Source: Sarcina sp034439435 (lineage in GTDB: Bacteria > Bacillota > Clostridia > Clostridiales > Clostridiaceae). Taken from it: a stretch of DNA of 64,000 nt. A model generated the notes under the pieces. That model did not search any database. It worked only from the letters and a program-made list of their open reading frames with translations, and had not been told where the DNA came from. The position numbers and the translations under genes were made by a program. The stretch's first letter is position 1. Every line of letters starts with the position of its first letter. Location: the NCBI RefSeq assembly GCF_034439435.1, contig NZ_JAPCKJ010000003.1, positions 124,001 through 188,000 of the forward strand, read 5' to 3'. Below, one piece after another: positions 1 to 8,534 of this stretch.

Positions 1-28
1 TTTATTTTAAGTTACTTTCCTCTTTATA

Positions 29-1156
29 TTAAAGATTATATTTTTCTAATATCTCTTTTTTAAACTCTCCATTTTCATAGAAAAGTTCTCCATCTGCATA
101 TATTCTTCCGCCATTTCTCATGTTACAAAGCATATCCCAATGAAGTGATGATCTATTTTTTCCACCAGCCTCTGGCATAGAATCTCCTATAGCCATATGA
201 ACTGTTCCACCTATTTTTTCATCAAATAACATGTTTCTAGTAAATTTCTTAATTCCATAGTTTGTTCCTATGGCAACTTCTCCAAAGTGACTTGCACCTT
301 CATCAGTTTCTAATAAAGCCTTTAACAAATCTTCTCCTTTTTTAGCTTTATATGAAACAACCTTACCATCTTTAACTTCAAGTTCTATTCCCTCAATTTC
401 TTTTCCCGCGTAAATGCCAGGGAATGAGAAAGTTATATGTCCATTTATTTTATTTTCAACTGGTGATGTGAATATTTCTCCATCTGGGAAGTTTTCTTTC
501 CCATCACAGTTTATCCATTTTCTTCCCCCTACTGAAACCTTAATATCAGTTCCCTCTGCCAATATATGAAGTTCTTTTTTAGTATCTAGATACTTAACCC
601 ATCTTTCTTGCTCAGCACTTACTCTATTCCATTCTGCTACAGGATCTTCATAATCTAAAAGCCCCGCTCCATAAACAAAGTCTTCATATTCACTAAAACT
701 CATAGAAGCTTCTTGTGCATCCGCATATGTAGGAAATTGAGTTCCACACCATCTTAAAGAACCATCTCCCATTCTTCCTGAATAGAATTTTCTCCATCCT
801 TTTTCTCCAACTCTACTATCCTTTATTTTTTCTGAATCTATATTGCTAAAAGCTCTAGTATTTCTAGCTCCCCAAGCACTTAGCCAAACGTCAGCTCTCT
901 CAAGCATAGTTTCCATAATTAAATTTCCTTCTATTAATTGCTCCTTTGAAGCAAATTTAAGCCTAGCTTCCTTAGCCTCTTCTGATTCTAAAATGTACTC
1001 AACATGAGCTCCTGCCTTAGTAGCTTCCTTCACTACTTCAGTAAGCCAAGGATTTGCAACCTCATTACAAGATACAAAAACAAAGTCTCCTTCCTTAACC
1101 CCTGTTGAATAATTTACAAGCAATTTAGCTAGCTTATTTAATCTTTGATCTGCCAT
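29..1156 (-). CDS. Aminopeptidase, peptidase family M29
   Basis: Metallo-aminopeptidase of the M29 family (AmpS / aminopeptidase II or T type), a cytosolic enzyme that trims N-terminal residues from peptides. The protein has the family's usual length (about 375 residues) and its C-terminal metal-binding block: GEIFTSPVE near residue 230, FGEVAIGTNYG near 295, then HWDMLCNMRNGG and IYADGELF close to the end. Two in-frame ATGs lie nine bases apart. AAAGGA sits about 8 bases before the second (base 1156) and touches the first, so I start at 1156, giving a protein that begins MADQRLNK. It appears monocistronic, with a 570-base gap to the next peptidase on the same strand. The family call is firm; the natural substrate is not visible. 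Confidence 0.93.
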   Translation of the reverse strand: MADQRLNKLAKLLVNYSTGVKEGDFVFVSCNEVANPWLTEVVKEATKAGAHVEYILESEEAKEARLKFASKEQLIEGNLIMETMLERADVWLSAWGARNTRAFSNIDSEKIKDSRVGEKGWRKFYSGRMGDGSLRWCGTQFPTYADAQEASMSFSEYEDFVYGAGLLDYEDPVAEWNRVSAEQERWVKYLDTKKELHILAEGTDIKVSVGGRKWINCDGKENFPDGEIFTSPVENKINGHITFSFPGIYAGKEIEGIELEVKDGKVVSYKAKKGEDLLKALLETDEGASHFGEVAIGTNYGIKKFTRNMLFDEKIGGTVHMAIGDSMPEAGGKNRSSLHWDMLCNMRNGGRIYADGELFYENGEFKKEILEKYNL

Positions 1157-1272
1157 AACTCTCATCCTTTCCCGATATATTAATTTATATATTATAAGTT
1201 GTCCTTATTTTTACTATGTTTTTCAATATTCACTTATAAGATTTTTAATAAATATTTTCTTCTTTATTTTAT

Positions 1273-1476
1273 CTAATTATATTTTAACCCTTTTAACTTT
1301 TCATTTGCCTTAATAATATTCCCACACATAATACACATAGGAATTATAAAATATAAAAATGCTTTAACTCCTATTTGTGAGACTGCAAAAAGTGATATAA
1401 ATATTGTTATAGTCATAAGTCAAATATTAGCTCTTACGGAATGATTACACTTTCTTAATTTATTAACAATAAAAAT
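1273..1476 (-). pseudogene. Remnant of a small membrane protein gene
   Basis: On the minus strand this stretch translates to a protein-like sequence interrupted by TGA at 1420-1422. An upstream part reads IFIVNKLRKCNHSVRANI. A downstream part starting LMTITIFISLFAVSQIG is hydrophobic, continues through FIIPMCIMCGNII and ends in a charged tail KANEKLKGLKYN before TAG at 1273-1275. Hydrophobic segments with a basic C-terminal end look like the last membrane spans of an integral membrane protein. No ribosome binding site or intact start is visible. I do not recognise the parent family. Chance is possible in AT-rich DNA, but the coherent reading frame on both sides of the stop argues for a decayed gene. 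Confidence 0.35.
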
Positions 1477-1624
1477 TCATCTTTTTTCTAAATCAATTAT
1501 ATTAATAAAAAATATGCACTAATTAAGCTGCCGTACTTCATTCACTTTTGTATTAATTATACACCTGTAAATTTTGGAAAACCATATTATTTATCAAATC
1601 TTTTCCATATTAAATATAAAAAAA

Positions 1625-1650
1625 AGAAAGTGAATATATTTTCACTTTCT
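1625..1650 (-). terminator. Rho-independent terminator after the Xaa-Pro aminopeptidase gene
   Basis: Perfect 9-base stem GAAAGTGAA / TTCACTTTC with a 6-base loop. Read on the minus strand it is followed by a run of T. It lies about 85 bases past the stop of the M24 peptidase. Confidence 0.75.
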
Positions 1651-1735
1651 CTTTTTAAACTCTATTACAAATTAACTTCCTACTCCCATAATCATTAAAT
1701 ACACTGGAACGTTAATTTTGTCCTATTATAATTTC

Positions 1736-3514
1736 CTATAGTATTTCTCTAGTTTCCTTCTTTAAGAATTCTTTTTCTTCACTATTTAAGTAAGATGCTA
1801 ATGATTCATAAACCCTCTTATGGTAATCATTTAACCAAACCTTTTCTTCATTGTTTAATAGATCAACATTTATTCCTTCTAAATCTATTGGACAAAGTGA
1901 AATAGTATCGAATTTATAAAACTCTCCAAACTCTTCTGAATAAGTATCCTTAACAACTACCATTGTATTTTCTGTTCTTATTCCATACTTTCCTTCTCTA
2001 TAAACTCCTGGTTCATTAGTTAAAATCATTCCAGGCTCTAAAGCTACTTTATTAGGTACTGGGCTTATACTTTGTGGTCCTTCATGAACATTTAGAAAGA
2101 ATCCTACGCCATGTCCTGTTCCACACTTATAATCAATTCCTTCATTCCATAAAGGTTCTCTAGCTTTTATATCAAGTGCTGACCCAGTAGTCCCTTTTAG
2201 GAATTTAGCTCTCATAAGTCCTATATGTCCTTTTAAAACTAGAGTATAATCTTTCTTTTCTTCCTCTGTTAACGGCCCTAAGACAAAAGTTCTTGTTATA
2301 TCTGTAGTTCCATCTAAGTATTGTCCACCTGAATCTATTAAAAAGAATCCTCTTGGTTCTAAAGTATAATCACTTTCTGGTGTTGCTGAATAATGCATCA
2401 TAGCACCATGTTCCTTATGACCTGCTATAGTTCCAAAGCTAATTCCTTTAAACAATTCTCCTAAACTTCTAAACTCTTCTAATTTATCTGAAGCTGATAT
2501 TTCACTTATCTCTATTTTACCAATATTATCTTTAAGCCATTTCATAAATCTAACCATGGCTACTCCATCTCTAACTTGACATGTCTTTAAGTTATCCAAT
2601 TCAGTTTCATTCTTTACAGCCTTAAATCTAGTTGTTATATTACTAACTTCAACTATGTCATTTTTATCTTTAATACATTCGTATAAATAAGCACTTATTT
2701 TATTTGGATCAAGTAGAGTCTTTCCTTTTAACTCCCTAATATCATCTCCAATTTCATCATACCCTTTTAAAGTTATTCCTTCAGTTAAGAGTTCTGCTTC
2801 CATTTCAAAAGTAAACTTTGACTTGTCTACATAAATATAAGCCTCATCTTCTTTAACTATTGCATAACTTAAGACTACTGGATTACACTTAACATCATTT
2901 CCTCTAATATTATAAAGCCAAGCAATATCATCTAAAGAAGCTATAATGTAATTTTTAGCTTCCAATTTCTTCATTTCCCCTCTAATTTCTACTAATTTTT
3001 CTTTAGCACTTTTTCCACAATACTTAACCTCATGTAAAAATGCCTTTTCTTTAGGAAGACTTGGTCTATCTTCCCAAACTTCATTTAATAAATCTTCATC
3101 TATTTTTATTTTAACCTTATTTTCTTCTTCTAACTTTTTAAACTCTTTATAATCTCCTAATGAGAATACCTTACCATCAAAGGCTATGCATTCTCCCTCT
3201 TTTGAGTTTTCTTTAAGCCATTCTACTAAAGTTGGCCATCCTGGAATTCTCATTTTAAACATTTCAATTCTAGAACCTTTTAACTCATCTAAAGCTTGTA
3301 TAAAATATCTACCATCAGTCCATAAAACAGCTTTATCTAACCCCACTAATAATGTTCCTGCTGACCCAGTAAAGCCTGACATATATGCTCTGCCCCTATA
3401 GTACTCACACACATACTCACTTTGGTGAGCATCTCCACTTGGAATTATATAATAATCAATTCCTTTTTCTTTCATAACTTTTCTTAAAGCTTCTAATCTT
3501 TCAGTCACTTTCAT
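1736..3514 (-). CDS. Xaa-Pro aminopeptidase, peptidase family M24B
   Basis: Dimetal aminopeptidase that cleaves N-terminal residues before proline, of the three-domain (about 600 residue) type related to eukaryotic cytosolic XPNPEP1 rather than the shorter PepP. Two creatinase-like N-terminal domains precede the pita-bread catalytic domain. The metal ligands are visible in order: the two Asp of LIDSGGQYLDGTTDITRT, the His of GTGHGVGFFLNVHEGPQ, the Glu of LTNEPGVY and the Glu of GIRTENTMVV. A longer reading frame begins 45 bases upstream, but only the ATG at 3514 (protein MKVTERLEALRK) has a purine-rich GGGGG about 8 bases before it. The protein is leaderless and cytosolic. Together with the M29 gene it suggests peptide salvage. 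It has its own terminator at 1625-1650. Confidence 0.94.
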   Translation of the reverse strand: MKVTERLEALRKVMKEKGIDYYIIPSGDAHQSEYVCEYYRGRAYMSGFTGSAGTLLVGLDKAVLWTDGRYFIQALDELKGSRIEMFKMRIPGWPTLVEWLKENSKEGECIAFDGKVFSLGDYKEFKKLEEENKVKIKIDEDLLNEVWEDRPSLPKEKAFLHEVKYCGKSAKEKLVEIRGEMKKLEAKNYIIASLDDIAWLYNIRGNDVKCNPVVLSYAIVKEDEAYIYVDKSKFTFEMEAELLTEGITLKGYDEIGDDIRELKGKTLLDPNKISAYLYECIKDKNDIVEVSNITTRFKAVKNETELDNLKTCQVRDGVAMVRFMKWLKDNIGKIEISEISASDKLEEFRSLGELFKGISFGTIAGHKEHGAMMHYSATPESDYTLEPRGFFLIDSGGQYLDGTTDITRTFVLGPLTEEEKKDYTLVLKGHIGLMRAKFLKGTTGSALDIKAREPLWNEGIDYKCGTGHGVGFFLNVHEGPQSISPVPNKVALEPGMILTNEPGVYREGKYGIRTENTMVVVKDTYSEEFGEFYKFDTISLCPIDLEGINVDLLNNEEKVWLNDYHKRVYESLASYLNSEEKEFLKKETREIL

Positions 3515-3938
3515 ACTTCTAGCCCCCGTATTTATAAAAATTTTATACTTTTTAAGCATCTTATAAAAATATAAGTAAAACTTTAAAAATCACTCCTAAA
3601 AAATATTTTTAGGCTTTCAATAATAATAACACAAAAACAATCTCCTAAAAATACCAATTTTTCAATTAATATATTATACTTTATTTTATGTTTTTCTTTT
3701 GTCTTAACTATCATTTACGAGTATATTATTTAAGATAAAATTTCTTATATTTTAATAAAAACAAAAAAACACCTTAAAATATTATTTTTAATCTAATATT
3801 GACACCATTTATTTCCCATTATATATATTTAATGTCAAAATCACACAAAATATTTCCTAAAATAACAATATTAATGAAAATTATGTAAATATATCTTTAA
3901 AAAAAGGACTAACCTATGTAAATTCCTTGTTTTTTTAT

Positions 3939-3960
3939 TATAATGTAACCATATTACATT
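3939..3960 (+). promoter_or_regulatory. Putative agrB promoter -10 with overlapping 7-base dyad
   Basis: TATAAT at 3939-3944 lies 62 bases before the agrB start. It overlaps an inverted repeat AATGTAA (3942-3948) / TTACATT (3954-3960) with a 5-base spacer. No good -35 hexamer is evident 17 bases upstream (ATGTAA), which fits an activated or repressed promoter. Which protein binds the dyad is unknown. The rest of the 446-base gap (3560-4005) is AT-rich with nothing else I can name. Confidence 0.4.
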
Positions 3961-4005
3961 TACTTAAATTCTATACAACAAAAAAATATATAAGAGAGAT
4001 TTTTT

Positions 4006-4569
4006 ATGAGAAAATTTTTAAAATCTGCTGTAGAATATTTATCCAAAGATCTTGATTTGGATAAAGAACTATTAGAACAAATTCAATATGTTGTCATTGT
4101 ATTAACTTTTGAATTTATCAAATGTGTTTTAATTTTGTTGATTGCTGGAATACTAGGATACTTTAAGGAAAGTTTGATAGTAATTACAAGTATGTGTTTT
4201 ATAAAGCCATTTATTGGTGGTTATCATGAAGATACTCAACTTAAATGCTTTATAGCTACTTTAATTATAACAACTAGTATAATTCTACTTACTATTTTTA
4301 GTAAATTAGATTTTTTTAGTATTGTCATCTTAAACTTATTTAGTATTTTTAGTATTTATAATAAAGCTCCAGTAATAGATAGTAGATTTCCATTGACTAA
4401 AGAAAATTTAATTAAAAGAAATAGAATAATAGGTGTTACAAATTCAATTATACTTTTTTTTGTAGCCTTAATATTCTTTAAAACTTCATGGATTTCTCAA
4501 ACAATAACCTGGACTTTATTAATACAATCAATATTATTATTTAATAAATATAAAAGGGAGGAATTTTAA
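4006..4569 (+). CDS. agrB: AgrB-type accessory gene regulator, pro-autoinducer processing peptidase
   Basis: Integral-membrane cysteine endopeptidase that cuts the C-terminal tail off an AgrD propeptide and closes the peptide macrocycle. At 187 residues it has the AgrB family's usual length. The catalytic pair is visible as His74 (GGYHED) and Cys81 (KCF), seven residues apart, the same spacing as His77 and Cys84 of Staphylococcus aureus AgrB. Several hydrophobic segments (about 28-50, 55-70, 83-120, 145-180) surround it. It is preceded by AGAGAG before ATG and followed after a single base by a 40-codon agrD and then a sensor kinase, so the cassette reads agrB-agrD-agrC-like. No response regulator follows. 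Confidence 0.93.
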   Translation: MRKFLKSAVEYLSKDLDLDKELLEQIQYVVIVLTFEFIKCVLILLIAGILGYFKESLIVITSMCFIKPFIGGYHEDTQLKCFIATLIITTSIILLTIFSKLDFFSIVILNLFSIFSIYNKAPVIDSRFPLTKENLIKRNRIIGVTNSIILFFVALIFFKTSWISQTITWTLLIQSILLFNKYKREEF

Positions 4570-4570
4570 A

Positions 4571-4693
4571 ATGAAAAAAACATTATTTTCAATGTTAGCA
4601 TTATTAACAACATTCACTATTAGTGCAGGAACTGCTTCTTTCGCGACTATAGGAGTAGAAGAAATGCCTGAGTCAATGAAAAAGTCTAGATAA
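4571..4693 (+). CDS. agrD: AgrD-like autoinducer propeptide with serine in the ring-closing position
   Basis: A 40-residue peptide directly after agrB, with GGGAGG about 7 bases before ATG. It has a hydrophobic amphipathic-type leader (MKKTLFSMLALLTTFTI), a central SFATI, and the acidic tail GVEEMPESMKKSR typical of AgrD and cyclic lactone autoinducer peptides. Aligned to the S. aureus AgrD-I segment CDFIM-DEVEVPKEL, the segment SFATI-GVEEMPESM matches without gaps: Ser23 replaces the ring Cys, Ile27 is the ring C-terminus and Pro33 matches the conserved Pro. There is no cysteine anywhere in the peptide. I infer a five-residue serine-lactone ring, residues 23-27. Position and tail make the AgrD assignment strong; the exact mature peptide is a prediction. 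Confidence 0.88.
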   Translation: MKKTLFSMLALLTTFTISAGTASFATIGVEEMPESMKKSR

Positions 4694-5965
4694 ATGCATA
4701 TATCTTTAACTTTAGCTGATATGATAAACTCTTTTTTACAATGTGTAATATTTATAAACACAATAAATTTATGCAGTAAAAAAGAATGTAAAAAACCAAA
4801 GTCTAAAATGTTATTTTATATATTGTTGTTATGGATAATAATATCCATAACAACTTTTTCCTTAGGAAATTCTAGTGTTGCAACTTTAATTTTGCATTTG
4901 GTAATGTTAATAATGGGAGGATTAATATATAAAAATGATTTATTAGCTGCTGGCATTGGGTTCAGTGTAGTTTATGCTTTTATTGTAATAACATTAATAA
5001 TTTCATCTTTTATATATAATATTCTCTGCCAAAACATTCTAGTAGTAAAAGAAAATAATATATTCTACATACTTATTATGTATTTTCCACAGTATATTCT
5101 TTCTTTTTTAATTTTATCTAAAGAGAAATCTATATACTTAATTTATAAAACTATAAAATCTAGAAATAGTTCAATCATCTATTTAATACTTTGTACTATA
5201 GTATTAGACTTTATAGTTTCATTTAATGCGATTATTAATGCAAAAGATAATCCATTATTCAAAGAAATACTATTGATTTTATTATTCTTGTTTATAATAT
5301 TTATTATAATATATTTTTCTAGTATAGAAAAAAAATCAAAAAAAATTGATCTATTAAATGCAAATTTAGAAGAAAACATTAATTCATTAAAAAAATTAAA
5401 GCATGATTATGGTTCTCAAATTTCTTATTTATATGGATTACACCTTATGGGGAACCATGAGAAACTAGGAGAATTATTAAAAAACATAATTAATGGAAAT
5501 GATAATATTCTTAATAATGTTATTATTTCTGATAGTACTTCAATTATATCCATGATAGTGAATACGATTAACTTAAAGGATATTACTGTTTTAATAGATG
5601 AAAATGCTAATATTTCAGAAACTAACGTAAATGAATTAGATTTTCAACGCATAGTCTCTAATATCTTAAGAAATGCTGTTGAAGTATTAAATGGTAATGG
5701 TTTAATAAAAATCAATACTTATTATAACTTTAATTATTTTGTGCTTAAAATACAAAATAACGGCCCTAAGATTCCAAGTGAAATGTTAGATAAAATATTT
5801 AATAATGGATTTACTACAAAAAAAAATAGAGAAAATAATAATGGTTTTGGACTAGCTATAGTAAAAGAGTTAGTTGAATCATATGATGGTAAGATTGTTG
5901 TAAATAGTAATAGTAAACATACTGAATTTACAATTTACTTACCTATTAATAAAATAATTTTTTGA
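4694..5965 (+). CDS. AgrC-like (HPK10 / GHKL) sensor histidine kinase
   Basis: Probable receptor for the cyclic peptide made by the two preceding genes. About six membrane segments occupy residues 8-25, 40-58, 62-80, 85-112, 122-142 and 160-208. A helical linker, a DHp-like segment with the phospho-acceptor His237 in LKKLKHDYGSQIS, and a GHKL ATPase domain follow, with the N box SNILRNAVEV (about 322-331) and the G box NGFGLAIVKEL (383-393). This is the AgrC/HPK10 layout. The ATG at 4694 abuts the agrD stop codon without its own clear ribosome binding site, which suggests translational coupling. No AgrA-like LytTR regulator is adjacent: the next gene is a convergent acetyltransferase. The partner regulator is therefore unknown. 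Confidence 0.87.
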   Translation: MHISLTLADMINSFLQCVIFINTINLCSKKECKKPKSKMLFYILLLWIIISITTFSLGNSSVATLILHLVMLIMGGLIYKNDLLAAGIGFSVVYAFIVITLIISSFIYNILCQNILVVKENNIFYILIMYFPQYILSFLILSKEKSIYLIYKTIKSRNSSIIYLILCTIVLDFIVSFNAIINAKDNPLFKEILLILLFLFIIFIIIYFSSIEKKSKKIDLLNANLEENINSLKKLKHDYGSQISYLYGLHLMGNHEKLGELLKNIINGNDNILNNVIISDSTSIISMIVNTINLKDITVLIDENANISETNVNELDFQRIVSNILRNAVEVLNGNGLIKINTYYNFNYFVLKIQNNGPKIPSEMLDKIFNNGFTTKKNRENNNGFGLAIVKELVESYDGKIVVNSNSKHTEFTIYLPINKIIF

Positions 5966-5970
5966 TGAAA

Positions 5971-6002
5971 GAAACAGAATAATAAATTCTGTTTCTATTT
6001 TT
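5971..6002. terminator. Bidirectional terminator between the agr cassette and the acetyltransferase
   Basis: Perfect 10-base stem GAAACAGAAT / ATTCTGTTTC with loop AATAA, flanked by an A-run on the left and a T-run on the right. It lies between convergent genes and can serve both. Confidence 0.8.
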
Positions 6003-6017
6003 AATCTATCTATACTA

Positions 6018-6587
6018 TTATATTAGACCCTTTATTACCTCAATACCTTCTAAGGTTCTGTTTTCAATTCCTCCTGGGAATTTTTCTTCTGTCTCGAAAG
6101 CAAATCCAGCCCATCTATATAATTTAATAGCCTTGTGACTCCAAGTCTGAGTTGGGATATACATATCACAATCTCCCTCAATAGCTACCATTAGTTTTAC
6201 ACCTTCAGAAATAAGAGCTTTTCCTAACCCTTTTCCTTGATAATCAGGTTTAACAGCAACCCACTCCATAAATGGATGTCTTCTTTCCCCTGTATATCTC
6301 CACCAAGCTGTAAATGTAGCAATCTTTTCTCCATTTTCATTTTCTATAAATAATATTCTTCTCTCTATTTCACTTGAATATGGTATATATTTGTTTTCAA
6401 AATACTCTTTAGCGACATTAACATTCTCAAATTCTAAAACAGATGTTTCTATTTCAGCCCATGCTTTTTCATCACCTTTTTTAAACTTAACAAACTTAAA
6501 TCCTTCTGGTAATGATGCACTCTTTAGCTTTGTTCCCTTTTCTCTTTTTAACACCATTCTGAAAAACTCAACACTCTTATCTAGCAT
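6018..6587 (-). CDS. GNAT family N-acetyltransferase
   Basis: Acetyl-CoA-dependent acetyltransferase of the GNAT fold, about 189 residues, substrate unknown. The acetyl-CoA binding signature is clear: VKPDYQGKGLGKALISE (about residues 130-146), preceded by a strand with FMEWVAV and followed by LYRWAGFAFE, the usual C-terminal GNAT element. A GTG nine bases further upstream overlaps the AGGAGA ribosome binding site, so the ATG at 6587 (protein MLDKSVEFF) is the better start. It ends convergently with the agr cassette, and no operon partner is evident. Confidence 0.85.
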   Translation of the reverse strand: MLDKSVEFFRMVLKREKGTKLKSASLPEGFKFVKFKKGDEKAWAEIETSVLEFENVNVAKEYFENKYIPYSSEIERRILFIENENGEKIATFTAWWRYTGERRHPFMEWVAVKPDYQGKGLGKALISEGVKLMVAIEGDCDMYIPTQTWSHKAIKLYRWAGFAFETEEKFPGGIENRTLEGIEVIKGLI

Positions 6588-6787
6588 AAAATTCACTCTC
6601 CTACTTACTTGTACAAATATTAAATATTTAAATTAACCACATTTTAAAGTAATCTTATTTCAAATCTCTTTATAATATTATATGAGAAACCCACTTTAAT
6701 TAAATTATACTTCTAAACTAATCATAAATATTAAGAGCTTTAATATTTATTTTTTTAAACTTATTCATAGTTTAAGTTTCGCAAAGC

Positions 6788-8044
6788 CTATTCCATCTCC
6801 ACTAAAAATTCTTCCTCTTCACTTCTTAAGACTTTTAAAAGTCTTAAACTTCCCAGTGCACAAATTAAGCTACACCCTCCAATGAATATGAATCCTCCAC
6901 TATATGCCAGTTTAATGCCTAACTCAATTCCATAAATATTAGAAAAGATCATTTTGCATAGATCCACAACTACACCTACTAATAAGTTCCCTATTACTAT
7001 GGCAATTCCCATAAATGTTAAAACAAAAGACATAGCTATCTCTATTTTTTCTCTAAACTCTTTAGCTATTATAGCCATAACTGTTGGATATATAGGTGCT
7101 ATTCCAATTCCTGATAACATTAAAAGTAATGTTGCTCCCTTTCCTAAAAGTATCCCTATTATAATTGAAATTCCAGCAAAAGTTGAAACTATTAAAAGTG
7201 ACTTAACAAACCCTAATTTGTCTATAATAGGTCCTAAAACAAGTCTAGCTAACATAAAAAAGAAGAAAAATCCCATAAGAACTTTAGAAGCATCTTCTCC
7301 TGAAAAACCTTGAGCTTTTTCTAAGTAATTAACTAACCATCCTCCTACAGTCATTTCACAGGTAACACCAAAGGATAATATAAATGTTATTAGTAATATC
7401 TTTTTATCCTTTATCATTTCTTTAAAAGATTCTTTTATACCAACAGATTCCTCATTTTTTGACTTTGGAAATTTACCCATTAAAGTAGGTATTATTGGAA
7501 TTAAGGAAAGTAATAATACAATTAAATACATTCCTCTCCATCCCAAAGCTTGTCCACCTAAATTTGAGCTCATAAGTTTTGTAGCAATTAATGGAGCTAT
7601 CATAGAGCTTAATCCATAAAAAAAGTGTGATAAGTTCATCATAGTTCCTGTATTCTTAGTAAAAGCTATAGCCGCAATTACCCCTAAAGCAATCTCAAGC
7701 ATTCCATTTCCAAGATACATAATGAAATATGAACCTGAAAAAAATATATAATTTGGAGCCATACCTATTAAAATTCCTGAAAAAGCCATTATTAAAAAAC
7801 ATAATATAGTAGTATTCTTAAGTCCTATCTTCTTTGATAAGAATGGAGTATAAGTACAAGCAATCAAATACCCTATAGAATTTAAGGCTAAAAGCATTCC
7901 CAATTGTGCTTCATTTAAAGAAAAATTATCTTGAATTCTAGGAATGGCTGGTCCTTTTATATTCTCTGATAATCCAAATACTAAGAAACCAATAAACACA
8001 GTTGCTATTAATATTATTCCATTTAAATCTCTTTTCTTTTTCAT
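6788..8044 (-). CDS. Major facilitator superfamily permease
   Basis: Twelve-segment MFS transporter of 418 residues, cytoplasmic membrane. The N-terminal half begins with a short basic tail and a membrane span, then PRIQDNFSLNEAQLGMLLAL and the loop SKKIGLKN of the usual loop 2-3 motif. Later halves contain the matching segments GPIIDKLGFVKS and PIYPTVMAIIAKEF. The motif GIAPIYPTVMA and the overall pattern resemble the FucP / YfkF-like sugar or drug group, but the substrate cannot be read from sequence. GGGAGAA lies about 7 bases before ATG. It stands alone, divergent from alr across about 490 bases of repeat-bearing DNA. Confidence 0.86.
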   Translation of the reverse strand: MKKKRDLNGIILIATVFIGFLVFGLSENIKGPAIPRIQDNFSLNEAQLGMLLALNSIGYLIACTYTPFLSKKIGLKNTTILCFLIMAFSGILIGMAPNYIFFSGSYFIMYLGNGMLEIALGVIAAIAFTKNTGTMMNLSHFFYGLSSMIAPLIATKLMSSNLGGQALGWRGMYLIVLLLSLIPIIPTLMGKFPKSKNEESVGIKESFKEMIKDKKILLITFILSFGVTCEMTVGGWLVNYLEKAQGFSGEDASKVLMGFFFFFMLARLVLGPIIDKLGFVKSLLIVSTFAGISIIIGILLGKGATLLLMLSGIGIAPIYPTVMAIIAKEFREKIEIAMSFVLTFMGIAIVIGNLLVGVVVDLCKMIFSNIYGIELGIKLAYSGGFIFIGGCSLICALGSLRLLKVLRSEEEEFLVEME

Positions 8045-8159
8045 CTTATTTCTCCCTTTATGATTTCTAAATTCCGTTTAATTATATATGCATTGTTATC
8101 TACTTTATAGTGAAAATATTCTATATTAACTTGATTTTTTAGTTTAAAATACACTTTAT

Positions 8160-8464
8160 ATTCTTAGACTATGCTTCAAAGTAGTTTGATTATTGAGCTA
8201 GAATTGGGAAACCTATTAATGAGCTAATTAGAGTTTTTCATTATGCGAATTTACTTATAGATTAATAATTAATCTATAATTCTATCTTCTAAAGTTTATA
8301 CTAAGTGAAACCACCACCTCTAAAAATTACAATTAGGGTGGTTCTTCATTTTATGTTACAATATCTTATAATAGTATTATAGGACTGTATTTTATTGAGT
8401 TGTGGTTCTAATCCACTATACTCAAAAATTATCTAATTATTTAGCTATGTTTTAAACTAGTGTT
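8160..8464 (+). repeat. Decayed copies of repeat family 1 upstream of alr
   Basis: The segment 8160-8255 aligns with the left part of the full element at 50.8 kb: a terminal stretch TTAGACTATG, then AATGAGCTAATTAGAGTTT, then CATTATGCGAA. A second terminal fragment, TAGCTATGTTTTAAACTAG, lies at 8442-8460. Both are in left-end orientation, so these are partial or degraded copies. Between them are two small hairpins (8309-8343 and 8395-8425). Apart from these I see nothing coding in the 490-base gap. Confidence 0.55.
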
Positions 8465-8534
8465 ACATTTAAATAAAACTGTTAAATTTTTAGATAAAAT
8501 TACAAAAGTTGTAGATTATTTGAGGTGTTTTAAA

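Noticed and set aside
3560..4005. Search for a VirR box or LytTR target upstream of the agr cassette
   Set aside because: No CCCAGTT-type direct repeats or close variants were seen here, nor before the GH2 or GH89 genes.
4537..4761. Minus-strand reading frame opposite agrD
   Set aside because: Antisense to agrD and to the kinase start, with no ribosome binding site and no recognisable family. The sense strand carries a well-placed agrD.
6726..6748. Hairpin AAATATTAA / TTAATATTT followed by a T-run on the plus strand
   Set aside because: It looks like a terminator, but in the plus direction no gene upstream needs one; it lies between two minus-strand genes. Left unassigned.
8395..8425. Hairpin TTGAGT-GTGG-TTCTAAT-CCAC-ACTCAA resembling a tRNA T-arm plus acceptor end
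   Set aside because: The 7-base loop TTCTAAT lacks the conserved purine after TTC, the stem has only four pairs, and no D-arm or anticodon arm precedes it. It may be a tRNA relic but more likely is chance.
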